Shown: positions 34,645 to 46,371, counted from the first letter of the stretch. The stretch: 64,000 bases of DNA from Prorocentrum cordatum (GCA_963575745.1 CAUYUJ010017775.1:115312-179311), one strand, 5' to 3'. Numbers and translations: made by a program. Notes: generated by a model from the sequence alone, not told the origin.

Positions 34645-34830
34645 CGGACGTCGTGCCTTCTCTCGCATCGTGGATCCCCGAGGTCCCGATTCCTTCCCCG
34701 GAGCGGCTCCTCACCCTGAGCCGTCTTTTTGGCGGTGTGGGGCACGGTAGGAGCTCCCGAAGGCTGAACGTTGTCGACGGGGACCTTGCGTCGTGATGTT
34801 TTTCGCGACGCGGGGGGGGGTCCGGGACCC
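34645..34830 (+). repeat. Dispersed intron-end module, copy 4
   Basis: CGGACGTCGTGCCTTCTCTC, ATCCCCGAGGTCCCGATTCC and CGCGACGCGGGGGGGG; the most diverged of the four copies. It is not adjacent to a recognised exon. Confidence 0.65.
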
Positions 34831-34934
34831 TGCCCTTCCAGCCTTTTCCTCTCCGGCTGTCCAGGCTTCCGGGCGTCGTGACACAACTCGGTACGTTCTC
34901 TTTGGAAGTTTCAACTGCTGTTTCAAAGCTCTGG

Positions 34935-35105
34935 GTTTGTGGAAGCCAGTTTTAAGTCGGGTCTGTCCCTCTACACGGGGAATAGTGAACAATAGTTAAA
35001 TTATTGAACAATAGTTAAAAAATAGTCAGGGGACTATTCTTTAACATATTTTTTGACCATTTTGGAGCATCCTTTGCGTATTTTCTATTTCTCGTCGAAA
35101 TAAGG
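34935..35105. repeat. Dispersed AT-richer module, copy 2
   Basis: GTTTTAAGTCGGGTCTGTCC, duplicated AACAATAGTTAAA words and AATAGTCAGGGGACTATTCT, as at 32360-32540. Confidence 0.7.
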
Positions 35106-36627
35106 TGACGACGTCGGGGGTCAGGCTTCATGGTCTTTCTGTGATTCGAAGGGCCGTGTGTTCTGTGTGCAAGGCCAGGCGATGCGCATCAGTCTAGGCG
35201 TGATTCCTTCGCCTCTCCCCTTCCGCCTGCGCACGGTCTCGAATTCTAGCTCCGCTCTCCAGTAGCTCAGGCGACCTTTGGTCTGTCGGATTGCCGCGCG
35301 CCAGCCTTCTCACGGGAACGTGCTGAGGCGCCTGTGTGTGTGTGTGTGTGGGTGTGTGCGCGTCTCTCGCCGCATTCGACGCGCTCGTACTGCACATCGC
35401 CGAAGGATTAAATTTGTGCGCGTGCGTCCGCACCACCCTCGAGCTGCTCCCGCTAGCCTGACTCCGCCGCGTTGATGCGCGCGTGGCTGCAACGCCCACA
35501 TGTGTGTGTGTGTGTGTGTGTGCATGCCCCGCCGCCTCGATGCGCGCGTGGCCGCGACGCGAAAAAGTGTGTGTGTGTGTGTGTTTCTCGGGGGCTCGGC
35601 CTGGCGGTGCCTTTCATCGCACGTGCTGGCCAGGGCACCGGCGTTCTTGCGCCCCCAGTGGTGCGCGTGGCAATTTCCACGGGCACCGCTCGTGGTCGGC
35701 GCCTTTCTCCGTCTGGCAGCTTGTCCAGCGGCGGCTTTACCGCCTTATTGCTTGCGCATTGGCACGGGGTGCGGGCTGGCATGGCCGCGGCCTTTTTAAT
35801 CTTTGCTTTCTGCATCGCACCCGTGGTGCGCGTCCGCACCTGGGGCTGCAGTTTGCATCTCTTTCTGGCTTTAGCTGTATGTCAGCTTGATTTCCGGCAT
35901 CTATGCGTTGGCGTATCCCGTTGGCGGGTTCGCTTTGCTCGTCCTTTTTCACTTTGTCGCCCTTGGTCGGTATGGTGCGATCTTCGTGGTGACCCGCATA
36001 GTCTCTTTTGAGCCTAGGTGGTTGCTCATCTTTCCGTTCTGCTCATCTGCCTTCATGGTAGCTCTTCGCGGCCTTGGCTGCGTGGGGGTTGCTGTTTTAG
36101 CACTGGCGCCTGCACCGCACGCTGGCCATGCTCGCGCCTGTCCACCACCAACGGTCATGATCGCGCTTGTCCACCACCCAGGTCCGCCGCCGTGTGAAGC
36201 GGTTGCTGCTCGCGGTCGCCCGCGTTCAGTCAGCCCCGTCTTTTGTTGTTGCTGTTGTGGTGCTTCCGCGGCCTATAGGTCTAGCACTCCACCCGTGCTA
36301 TTGCTCTTGCGCTGCTGGTTCGTAGGGTGGCACCCGACCCATCGTCTCGCCAGACCATAGGGCAGCGTTACTTCACCAATGGGCAGGTCTGGCAGCTTCA
36401 CAGGTTGTAAGTTGTACCGACGTTTGAGGTCCTTGAGTCGAGCTATCGCGCTTCTCGGGTTCTGGCCGCTGCGCGTCTTTTGGGATTGCAGTCCCATCGC
36501 TACACCTACCATCTTGCAATTTACAGCGTGCGACGCCTCGCACTGCTGTTCTTTCGGCTCAGTCCGTCTGAAATCAGCACTTTCATCTGCTGCCTGCGAC
36601 TGGGGTTCCCCTGCGCCGTGCGTGCGC

Positions 36628-36686
<59 letters not shown>

Positions 36687-36702
36687 CGTGCGTGTGTGTG
36701 TG

Positions 36703-36734
<32 letters not shown>

Positions 36735-36906
36735 CTCTTCCGCCGTTCCTGATATGTTTATGCTCGTGCATTGCTCTCCCGATCCTCTTAGAAAGCATGG
36801 AGGAGGTGGAGGAGGCTCCAGCGTCGCAAGTGTGATGGGCCGCCCAGAGAGAGTTTTGCAACATTGCGAATCCCATCGAAACTGCTTGCCGTGAAGCTCC
36901 CATCAG
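35106..36906. other. HYDIN intron 3, last part, with several (GT)n tracts
   Basis: (GT)n at 35333-35350, 35502-35522, 35566-35584 and 36616-36740 (with a (CG)n lead-in). No gene recognised. This intron end lacks the CTC tract seen before exons 3 and 5. Confidence 0.5.
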
Positions 36907-36966
36907 GTATCGTACGTGGTCCGGTTCAAGCCCGACGCCAAGATCGATTATTCTTACGATCTTGTG
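36907..36966 (+). CDS. HYDIN: HYDIN-like exon 4
   Basis: 20 codons, VSYVVRFKPDAKIDYSYDLV, fitting the HYDIN strand pattern (F-x-P-x-(E/D)-x-K-x-D-Y-x-(H/Y)-x-L) that links V-A-P-G to V-T-E-R-E. Acceptor CATCAG|GTATCG; donor CTTGTG|GTGGCA (or three bases earlier). Phase 0 at both ends. Without this exon the protein would lack a whole strand, so phase and homology support it together. Confidence 0.87.
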
Positions 36967-37334
36967 GTGGCAGCCACGTTGCTCTTTTGTCTCGTCTCCC
37001 CCCTCTGTTGCAACTCCTGGGAGGCTGAATTCAATCTGCGCTGGCATATCCGTGGTCGAAAGCCGTCCTACTCCAGTCTGATCCCGCGTAACCTGGCCTT
37101 CGCCCGGCCGGCTTGACCTGGCCTAAGTCTGCATCTCTGGCAGTTCAGTATGTTGAGTAGTTTTCTTTCCGTCCCTCGTCCTTTGGAACGAGCATCGCCC
37201 TTCCCCCCGCTTCTCCGTCCGCCCAAAGAGTTGAGCTGAGCATCGCCTGTGCCTGTCGGTGCCAGTGGTCCTGGATTGCATATAGCGTAGTAGATGGGGG
37301 AGTCGATGGGGAGGAGGTGGATGACCAGTGTAAA
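36967..37334. other. Start of HYDIN intron 4, unassigned
   Basis: No gene recognised. 37060-37130 resembles 30480-30550 (ACTCCAGTCTGATCCCGC-like words), another diverged dispersed repeat. Confidence 0.4.
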
Positions 37335-37960
37335 CCCAAGAGTCACCAACGATGTTGGGATAAACCCTCCCCCCAAGCTCCTTCCTCATAGGCCCCTACA
37401 ACGGTTCATTTCCACAGAGGGACCTGCCTCGTTGGAAGGCAACCGTTTGAAGACATTGAAGCATGCCAAAACATTACTCTCGGTATTCCAACGCCACGGA
37501 TGAACCTGACTGTTGCGTCTTGACGATCCTGAATCGTGCCAGAACGCCATTCCTGGGACCTCAGCTCCGCGAGTCATCCTAACTGTTGCGCCCTCAAAAT
37601 CGTGAACCCTTCCAAAACATCATTTCTGGTACGTCGATCATGGGGATCCGTGAAACTCTTGAAATTTTGTATTCAGAATGTGCGCGGCGCTAAGGCGAGA
37701 GCCACATTTTAAAAACGACCCGCCCTCAATCCATGAAGCGCTTGCACATAAAAAAAAAAACGCATGTGCGCGGCGCTACGGCGAGAGCAACATATTGAAA
37801 ATGGAAGGCCCTCAATCCGTGAAACCCTTGCAAATTTTGCAAACGAGCGTGCGCGGCGCTAAGGCGAGAGCCACATTTTCAAAAGGAACCGCCCTCAATC
37901 CGTGAAGCGCTTGCAAGTTTTTATAACGAATGTGCGCGGCGCTGAGGCGTGCGTTCCTGG
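37335..37960 (+). repeat. Dispersed repeat of about 450 bp, copy 2, with expanded tail
   Basis: Homologous to 31755-32215. The tail motif ATGTGCGCGGCGCTAAGGCG (with variants) is repeated here four times at about 80-85-bp spacing (37678, 37765, 37848, 37930) against two in copy 1. Confidence 0.85.
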
Positions 37961-38160
37961 GACGCGGCGTTTGTTCCCACCGAGGCCATGCCCAGGTGGT
38001 GGTTGGTGGATGCAGTTCGGAAGGCCGTAGTGGGATTGAGCTATGCTGGATAGCGTGGCTGGCCTCTAACAAAGGGCGCGGGGTGCCCCGAGCTGTTGTG
38101 GCTGACCTCAAGACCACCTAAAAAACCAGCGCGAACTTGGTTATGCAAATTAGCATTTAC

Positions 38161-38355
38161 ACACTCAGCTTCGTCATACTCAGACTCGCTCATACTCAGA
38201 TTCCCCGACACCTAGACCCGCTAACACACAGACTCTCACAGTCAGACTTCATTCGCAGCCCCACGCTCATATCATGAGGTACTCATGGCCAGACCGCGCG
38301 CACACACATATTCAGTTACATTCGGACCCATTCACCATCAGACGAACTCGCACCC
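38161..38355. repeat. Degenerate (ACTCAT/ACTCAG)n array
   Basis: CATACTCAGACTCGCTCATA-type words, as at 23.0 and 24.4 kb, leading into the same satellite family. Confidence 0.7.
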
Positions 38356-39720
38356 GACGTAGCAGGCGTTGCACTTTGGCACTTCGAGGAAGAGCCGTCA
38401 GGGACGGCAGCACTTTCCCATTCGCGCCCAGATTCGGGGGGGGGACGTCTCAGGCGGTTTGCTGTTCCGACGCCCCCTGTTCCGTCATCTTGAGAGAGTC
38501 CCATGATCACTGCGACATGGCAGGCGTGTCGTTTGGGCACCCCACGAAAGAGCCGCCTCGCAAGCCTAGAGATTGACACCAACACCAATATCGGCGGTGT
38601 GCCTCCACCGACGGAAGAGGATCCCGATCTTGGTGATGGTGGTAATATTCTGGCTTCCAAGGTGACCGAACTATTACCACCAACACCGAAATCTAGGATC
38701 ATCGTCCCCCTGTGGAGGCAGCCCCCTGTGTTGGTGTTGGTGCCCATTTCCAAGCCTCCCACCGCCGGGATGGGGACACCCGCCTGTTCGCGCCAAGATT
38801 CGGAACACGCCGCAGGCGGCTTGCTTGCTTCGGCGACCCCTGTTCCTCTCACTGGAGAGCCCCGTGATCACCGCGGCACGGCAGGCGTGGCATGTGAGCA
38901 CTGCGCGGAGGGGTCGCGAGGGGGACAGTGGCCTGTCGGCGCCCAGATCCAGGGGATGTCTCGGGCGGCCTGCCCGCTTCGGCGCCCCCGGATCCTTTCT
39001 TTTAGACCGCTTCAGGATCCCCGCGATATGGCTGGCGTGGCATCTGGACACCCAGAGGGAGAGCCGCCAGGGAGGGGTGCACTTTCCCGTTCGCGCCCAG
39101 ATGCGGAGGATCTCTCAGGCGCTTTGCCTGTGTCGGCGCCTCGGACACCTTTCCTTGGAGAGCCCCACGACCACCGCGATACAGCAGGCGCGGCGCTTGG
39201 TCACCCAGAGGAGGAGCGGCCAGGGCAGGGGACACTTGCCCGGTCGCACTCAGACTGTTGTGGATTGTGAAGAAGTCTCGAGCGGTTCGTGCGGTTGATG
39301 CCCACGACTCTTTCATAGTCGGAAGCCCCACAAACACTTCGATGTAGAAGGTACAGCATTTGGACACCCCAGGGAGGAGCCGCCCATGGGGGGCTTTCGC
39401 TTGCCTCTCGTGCCTAGATTGTGGGGATGCCTGGAAAGGTTCGCTGATTTTGACCCCCTTAACTCTCTCCGTTCGGAGTCCCATGATCACCGCGACGTAG
39501 GAGGCATAGCACTTGTGCACCCCAAGGGTGAGCCGCCGAAAGATGTCACACGTGCCAGCCCGCGCTCGGATCGTGGGACCTCCTGGGCGAAGCGCCGAGT
39601 TGGGCACCCCCGACCCCTTGTTCTCAGAGGCCAGAGCTCCTCCCGACGCAGCAGGCACAGTGAGCCTCTGGGGGGCATTCCTCGGTGGGGCTGCCGGGGA
39701 GCGCTCCGTCGCCACGGGCC
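38356..39720. repeat. Satellite of about 155-bp units, about eight copies, interrupted by a MITE
   Basis: CCCATGATCACCGCGACG-like motif near 38498, 38862, 39014, 39165, 39328, 39478 and 39640, with GAGGAGCCGCCAGGG and TTCGCGCCCAGATTCGG words between. The same family fills 23.27-24.35 kb. Confidence 0.8.
38568..38751. mobile_element. 184-bp foldback/MITE element inside the satellite, AAGCCT target duplication
   Basis: The left end AGAGATTGACACCAACACCA and the complement of the right end (GGAAATGGGCACCAACACCA) match, and similarity continues inward over about 80 bp (TGCCTCCAC, GATGGTGGTAATA). AAGCCT lies immediately on both sides (38562-38567, 38752-38757). The satellite motif spacing is stretched here by about one element length, as expected for an insertion. 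Confidence 0.85.
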
Positions 39721-39934
39721 GCGCTCCCCTCACCCGCGACGCTCACGGAGGGCAGCGCCAGGAGACACACAGAGAAGGGCTGGGGATCTCTGCGTCGGGG
39801 CCGATTTTTTTTTCCATCCGCGGCCACGGAGCTCGTCCCTGGGCCCGACGGCGGCCCCGGGAGGGGCTCCGAGCCGGAGGAAAAGACCGCCAGGCCTGAG
39901 CGCCTCGTGTCGTCGGAGCTCTGGGTTCTCAGTC

Positions 39935-40100
39935 CTCGTCCTCCTCCTCCTCCTCCTCCTCCTCCTCCTCCTCCTCCTCCTCCTCCTCCTCCTCCTCCTC
40001 CTCCTCCTCCTCCTCCTCCTCCTCCTCCTCCTCCTGCTGCCTCCTCCTCCTCCTCCTCCTCCTCCTCCTCCTCCTCCTCCTCCTCCTCCTCCTCCTCCAG
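39935..40100. repeat. (CTC)n microsatellite ahead of HYDIN exon 5
   Basis: CTC triplets with one CTGCTGC break at 40034-40042, ending about 25 bases before the exon, the same arrangement as before exon 3. Confidence 0.95.
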
Positions 40101-40124
40101 CTGCCTCCGCTGCCTTCGGCCCAG

Positions 40125-40173
40125 GTGGTCACGGAGCGGGAGAAGTTCGCGGTGCCCATCCGCGCGTCCGGAG
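40125..40173 (+). CDS. HYDIN: HYDIN-like exon 5
   Basis: VVTEREKFAVPIRASG plus one base. This is the best conserved HYDIN block (V-T-E-R-E-x-F-x-V-P-I-(R/K)-A). Acceptor GGCCCAG|GTGGTC; donor TCCGGAG|GCGGCC, a GC donor in phase 1. Joining to 41252 gives RASG-GSALLSFPD with no gap against the family. Confidence 0.92.
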
Positions 40174-41251
40174 GCGGCCCCCGCAGCGGCCGGCGCGGAG
40201 GAGCGCGAGCGTGCGCCACCGCGGCCAGCCTTTCTCGGGTCTGTGCCTGTGGCAAGCAAGGATCGTCCGCACCGAAAGTATTGGCAAGGATCGTCCGCAC
40301 CGGAGTCATTGAAGAACAGTGTTGCTCCAACATCCTTGTTCGGCAGTCAGCGTTTCACCCGAGACGTCCTCAAAGCATGGCTTCGTGCGGGTCTTCGAAC
40401 ACATCATGTTCTGATGAAGATGCTCGTCATGATGACGATGCTGACGCTGACGATGACGATGACGACGACTATGATTATGATGATGGTGATGATGATGACA
40501 ATGCTGCTGCTGCTGATGATGATTACGCTGATGACGCTGTTGCTGATGATGCTCCTGCTCCTGCGGCTGCTGCTGCTGCTGCTGCTGACGAACACGACGA
40601 CGATGTGATGGTGGGGTTGGTGATGGTCAGGGTGACGATGATGACGATAAAGATGATGGCTTCAGTGAGGGGGAGACGGAGGAAACTGCAGGCGTACAGA
40701 GCAGTGAGGAGGAGAATCACGGACAGACTTGTGAACATTTCAAGAGCACGTGTCATTGGTATCCCTTGTGGACGTTCAGGGAGCTCGCCTGCAGTACACT
40801 TGATACTGATGCTGCTGCAAGTTCTTGCACGGCTCTTCGCTCTCACGCACTTCCCGTTTATGTCAGGAAAGGTTTGATGAAGATTCGTGTGTCCGTCGGC
40901 TGCCGAGGTGGTGCAGGCGGGGGTATTGGAATCTCGCAAAGCGTGTGAGTGTGTGTGTGTGTGTGTGTGTGTCCCCTGCTCCCTGTGCCTAACCCATTAC
41001 TCGTGGAAGCCCTGGTTCTTCGACCGATTCGCGCGAGCAAGGTCGCCCTGACAGCTGATAGTTCTCATGATGTCCTCACCCTCGCGTGGAATTTCCATCT
41101 TGCAGCCTTACTCATCGCTTGCTCCCTTGCTGCAACAACTGAGCTTGGCTTCTGATTTACACCCATGGCATCATCCCTGATCCTGGTCATGCAATTCGCT
41201 GCTGCTGCGGATTTCTTTTCCCTATGCCCTGGCGCCTCCATCTGAAACGAG
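40174..41251. other. HYDIN intron 5 with (GAT)n and (GT)n
   Basis: 40405-40620 is GAT/GCT-type triplet repeat and 40948-40972 is (GT)n. No gene recognised. Confidence 0.5.
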
Positions 41252-41334
41252 GCTCTGCTTTGCTTTCGTTCCCCGATGAGATCGACTTCGGGGACGACTG
41301 TGTAGTTGGCCACCGCAGCGAGCGGACCGTGCTG
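41252..41334 (+). CDS. HYDIN: HYDIN-like exon 6
   Basis: Two bases plus 27 codons: GSALLSFPDEIDFGDDCVVG, then HRSERTVL. It matches the start of the second ASH domain (A-x-L-x-F-P-D-x-(I/L)-x-F ... E-(K/R)-T-x-L). Acceptor AAACGAG|GCTCTG in phase 1; donor GTGCTG|GCGCGG, a GC donor in phase 0. Confidence 0.88.
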
Positions 41335-41958
41335 GCGCGGAGCTTAGGGTTGTGTGGGAGAAGAAGTGCTTAGACAGGTAAAGGGTCTCCCCAATGAGAT
41401 GAGGCAGCTGAGGGAGGGCAGGGGAAGGAGGCGTGAGGAGGTGGAGTAGGGAAGGGACGTGCAAAGGTAAAGGGAATAGGAAGGGAATCAAGATGAGAGG
41501 CGAGGAAAGTGGCGCTCTCGAGCGGGCTGGCAGTGGGGCGACATGACCAGCGGGCACCGCCGCCTCGGCTTTTGCGGTCACCAGCTACACCACCCGGTCA
41601 TTGCCCAAACATTTAATCATGTTCCGCGTATGTCCACCACCCCTTGTGAATTTAGTTCATTTTGTTCTGTGCATGTGCAGCTGCGAGCTTTCGCAAATTA
41701 TCTGGCTCTGTGCCCCAGTCAGCCCGATTGACCCGCCCTCTGGACTCTTCCTTGCGGGCCGCAGATCAAAAAAAGTATGTCCACCAACCCGTCCAGAAAC
41801 GATTCCCAGTCGAGTTCCCGTGAGAGGTAAGGTGGTGGGGTCACAGTGGCAGAAAGAAGCAACAGGGCCTTTGCGGGGATATATTCACATGGCATTCCCC
41901 GTTCTCTTTCCTACACGAAGGTTCGCTGCATGGGCTCGCCGATTGTCGGTCGGGTCAT
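41335..41958. other. Start of HYDIN intron 6, unassigned
   Basis: 41395-41500 is purine-rich (AGGGAGGG-type). 41560-41950 has no recognised product. Confidence 0.4.
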
Positions 41959-42430
41959 GTGGCGCTCGTCAGCGCGGCCCGACGAGTGACCCGTTCACGA
42001 GGAACTGCACTGGCCAACCACGTGCGCGGCGGCCAAGGTCTGCGCAGCGGAAAAGCAGCTGGGAGCGACAGGTTGCCACTGGAGTCCTGGAATGCAGCCA
42101 CCGACGACCGCGAGACAGTGCTGTCGTGGACCAGAGCTCTGGGTAACGTGATATGGACGTAGGCGCGTGTGCCAGAAGCTTGGCGAAAAGCACTGGCCCG
42201 CGCGATCTGCGAAAAAGTGTCTTGGGCTCTCGAGACAACTCGAGCCTTGTCTGCCTTCTCCTCTCTGTCTACGGCGTGCTTTACAGTAGTACTGTCTAGC
42301 CGCCGGGAGGTCGCCCGTGCCGAAGCCCATCACCTGGAATAGGCAATTTGGCTTCCGTCCCAGCAGGAGGACGGCAGTTACAGTCTCCATTGCAGGGATG
42401 GCGACAGAAGATTCGTAGGCAGCCAGGGAC
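41959..42430 (+). pseudogene. Decayed non-LTR reverse transcriptase, N-terminal/fingers part
   Basis: GKAAGSDRLPLESWNAATDD and ETVLSWTRALGNVIWT resemble the region upstream of RT motif 1 in LINE elements (K-x-x-G-x-D-x-(L/I)-P-x-E-x-W), followed by VPEAWRKA. In another frame NRQFGFRPSRRTAV (about 42338-42379) matches the conserved Q-x-G-F-R-x-x-R-x-T block. Stops at 42160-42162 and 42339-42341 and a frame change show it is dead. The catalytic YxDD region is absent. It lies in HYDIN intron 6, same strand. Confidence 0.6.
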
Positions 42431-42615
42431 GGCGGGGCTTCTCTGCTACGGTAGGTTTGCGTCGTGTCGACCCTCGGCGACCCCGCCGCGGGCGCTCAAG
42501 GTTGGACGCCGCCAGTGGCCCAGAATCGGCCTATATGGAACGATCGGACGATCGAAAAGCCGCCGATCGTTCCAGGTTGAACGATCCACGCGGTGTCAAA
42601 AACCAACGCCGGAGG

Positions 42616-42755
42616 GATGAGGGAGGATGAGGATGGGGATGGGGATGGGAGGATGAGGATGGGGATGAGGAGGAGGAGGAGGATGAGGATGGGGATGGGG
42701 AGGAGGAGGAGGAGGAGGAGGAGGAGGAGGAGGAGGAGGAGGAGGAGGAGGAGCT
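42616..42755. repeat. (GGATGA)n to (GGA)n microsatellite
   Basis: GGATGGGGATGAGGA words grading into pure GGA triplets at 42700-42750. Confidence 0.95.
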
Positions 42756-42934
42756 ACACCGCCCCTCTCCTCCACAGGCGGGGTTCGACTCGACCGACCG
42801 GACCGTGGGGAGCGCGTTCAGCAGCCCCAAGCCAAAGTGTTCGCACTGCTGTCAGAACTTCTGCACGGGGGAACCATCGGCCCCCTTTAAAAAACACCTG
42901 AGCGTCAGAGGAGGCGGAGCAGGCGGAGGAGGCG

Positions 42935-42987
42935 TGTGATGATGACAGTGATATGATGATGAGAATGATGATGATGATGCTGATGAC

Positions 42988-43022
<35 letters not shown>

Positions 43023-43930
43023 CGATGATGATGATGACGATGATGCTGATTCTGACGATGCCAATGCCAATGCCGATGTCGATGACGATGACGATGACGT
43101 TGATGGTGGTGACGATGACGATGCTGGCGATGACGATGATGGCAATGACGACGATGATGATGCTGATGATGAAACTGATGATGATGCTGATGATGCTGCT
43201 GCTGATGATGACGATTACGATGATGATGACGATGACTCAGAAGACTATGATGATGCTGATGACGATGCAGATGATGATGGTGATGGCGACTTCGACGATG
43301 ATGATGCTAATGAAGATGATGCTGACGATGATGTCGATGATCATGACAGTGATACTAACGATGCTGGTGATGATGCTGATGACGATTGCGCTGCTCATGA
43401 AGATAACGACGACGACGTTAACGATGACGATGACGAGGATGCTGCTGATGCTGATGATGATGCGAATGATGTCGGTGATCACGATGACGATGACGACGAT
43501 GACCATGATGGTGATGATGTTGACGACGACGATAACACGGATTCTGATGATAATGATGATTCTGATGCCAATGATCAGGATGATGCTGCTGATGATGATG
43601 ACGATGATGATCATGATGATGACGACGACGATGACGATGACGATGACGACACTTATGTTGATGATGACGATCACGACTATGGTGATGATGGCGCTGCTGA
43701 TGATGACGATGATTATCATGATGCCGCTGCTGCTGTTGCGGCTGCTGCTGATGATGATGACGATGCTGATTATGGCAATCGTGATAGCGATGACGAGTAT
43801 GACGACGACAACGACGACGATGAGGATCATGATTGTTATGACGATGATGATAGCGATGACGCCGATGATGACGACGGTGCTGCTGATGATGATGATTCAT
43901 GTGCTGATGATGCTGTTTGTTTTGCTTCTG
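42935..43930. repeat. Kilobase-long degenerate (GAT/GAC/GCT)n block
   Basis: About 1 kb of near-continuous GAN/GCN triplets. One frame reads Met/Thr/Leu, another would be Asp-rich. No amino-acid pattern beyond the repeat is seen. Confidence 0.9.
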
Positions 43931-44159
43931 TTGATGAGGTTGGGAATGATCCCATGACTCCCTCGAGCCCTGTGGTGGTGCCCCCCCAGACCGTGCGAGA
44001 ACCAAATAGATCATCCCTAGCACTTGCAAACAGCACCCTCGGGAGGGAGGAGGAGGAAGAGGAGGACCATGAGGAGGAGAAGCAGGAGGAGGAGGGGGTG
44101 AGGAAGCGGGAGAAGGCGTAAGTGAAGCATGAAGAGGAAGAGGAAGAGGTTGAGGGAGG

Positions 44160-44384
44160 CTGAATATGTGGATGATGAGGATGATCAGGATTGGGTTGAG
44201 GAGGATGGGGATGAGGATCAGGAGGACAATTATTCAAATGATGAGCATCATTATGATTCAGATGATTGTGACGAGGGTGATGCTGCTGATGACGATGACG
44301 ATGATGGTGATTATGATGATAGCGACGATGATGACGATGATTTTGACGATAATTGTGATTACGATTATAATGATGACGATGACC

Positions 44385-44445
<61 letters not shown>

Positions 44446-44587
44446 CCATGATGATAATGAGGAGTGTGATGAGGATGCTTACGACAACGACGACGCGGAC
44501 GATGATGATGATGATGATGCTGATGATGATTATGATGATAATTGTGGTGGTGGTGATGATGATGGTAATGATGATGATTCTGATGAT

Positions 44588-44618
<31 letters not shown>

Positions 44619-44664
44619 ATGATCCTGATGGAAATGGTGCTGCTGCTGTTTATGGTGTTTATGG

Positions 44665-44737
<73 letters not shown>

Positions 44738-44810
44738 GGTGGTGATGATGATGAAGAGGAGGAGAAGGAGGAGGGAGGAGGGAGGAGCGAGGAGGACCTG
44801 GGTGCCCCGC
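44160..44810. repeat. (GAT)n block then (GGA)n, ahead of exon 7
   Basis: GAT-rich to 44752, with (GGT)n at 44725-44743, then GGA triplets to about 44800. The GGA end lies some 15 bases before HYDIN exon 7. The Asp-rich ORF here is a repeat artefact. Confidence 0.92.
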
Positions 44811-44814
44811 CGAG

Positions 44815-44905
44815 GTCCGGAATGTTGGCGACCGGAGCACGAAGTTCTCGCTGAGAACCCACCCGCCGTTCAGCGTCACCGTCCCCGACGGCTACCTCGC
44901 AGAGG
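44815..44905 (+). CDS. HYDIN: HYDIN-like exon 7
   Basis: 30 codons plus one base: VRNVGDRSTKFSLRTHPPFS, then VTVPDGYLAEG. It matches the HYDIN pattern L-V-R-N-(I/V)-G ... F ... P-F-S-(V/I) ... G. Acceptor CCGAG|GTCCGG, donor AGAGG|GTGCCA, phase 0 to phase 1. Joined to exon 6 it gives ERTVL-VRNVG without a gap. Confidence 0.92.
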
Positions 44906-45068
44906 GTGCCAGGGAGAACGACGAGGAGGGAAGGATGAAAGAAGAGGAGTGCGGAGGAGTCGGAGGAGCAGAGGAGGATGCGGAAGAAGAGGGGCAGCAG
45001 GGGGCGGAGGAGAAAGAATTGAGGAGTGAGGGTGGAAACAATGAGGCATGTTGAGGAAGGGATGCGGG

Positions 45069-45752
<684 letters not shown>

Positions 45753-45823
45753 GTAGGTAATCACCTGATCGCGCGCCCCCGCACGTCACTTGGTCACGCG
45801 CCAGGGCAAAGACTGTTGCCATT

Positions 45824-46318
45824 TTGGCGAAAGCGGCGTGGCTATGCGAACCAGGCAATCACCATCACCTGCCAATTTCACAGGTAGTACAGTTCAGGTG
45901 CAACATCCTGGATCCACGCGAACATTGCGTCGCATCAGCTTGCGAGCTCGAGGAGCTCGAGGATTTGTTTTCTTTCTTCGAGGACGAAAGCGAACAGAAC
46001 ACGGCTGATGTGTTCGAGATGGAGAGCGTCTGGCGCGGCTTCCAGACGTTCGACCTGGCAGAAAAGGTCTGTCGGCGACTTGCGCGCAGATTTAGTTATG
46101 TGGCATCCTGTCGAGGTGACGATGAAATCGCCACCTTCGACGCTGGGCCCGAGGCTGGGGTCGAGCTTCAAAACACTCTGAACGGATGCGTCGAGGATGA
46201 TTTGGGTCACGTTTTGAAAACCGTCGATTCTCCATCCGTGCAGCCGGCGGAGCTTCTCAGCGCAATAATGATACGCCGTGAGGAAGTCTCAGGCGTCATG
46301 CACGTCCAGCCCGTCTGA
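45824..46318 (+). CDS. Open frame in HYDIN intron 7, coding status doubtful
   Basis: An uninterrupted frame of 164 codons from a TTG (no ATG at the start), with an acidic middle (ELEELEDLFSFFEDESEQ). The opposite strand is also open over 45935-46210 (FAFVLEERKQILELLELA), so strand and reality are both uncertain. Unlike most ORFs here it is not made of repeats. No family recognised. Confidence 0.2.
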   Translation: MAKAAWLCEPGNHHHLPISQVVQFRCNILDPREHCVASACELEELEDLFSFFEDESEQNTADVFEMESVWRGFQTFDLAEKVCRRLARRFSYVASCRGDDEIATFDAGPEAGVELQNTLNGCVEDDLGHVLKTVDSPSVQPAELLSAIMIRREEVSGVMHVQPV

Positions 46319-46371
46319 CATGTCCTGGGGTGCGTCGAGGGGCAGCTATCTACAGGGTCGACTCGTGCAGG

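Noticed and set aside
39880-39925. Segment reading EPEEKTARPERLV as the missing HYDIN exon 4
   Set aside because: 36907-36966 matches the family strand much better and in the correct phase.
42776-42880. Candidate HYDIN exon after CTCCACAG (GFDSTDRTVGSAF)
   Set aside because: The segment at 41252-41334 fits the HYDIN order and phases exactly; this one does not match the family.
42953-44880. Met-, Asp- and His-rich ORFs up to 347 codons
   Set aside because: Degenerate (GAT)n in different frames; no non-repeat core except HYDIN exon 7 at the end.
45821-45835. GCCATTTTGGC as a spliced-leader relic before the 45.8-kb ORF
   Set aside because: Only 11 bases match, followed by GAAAG and not TCAAG, and the ORF itself is doubtful.
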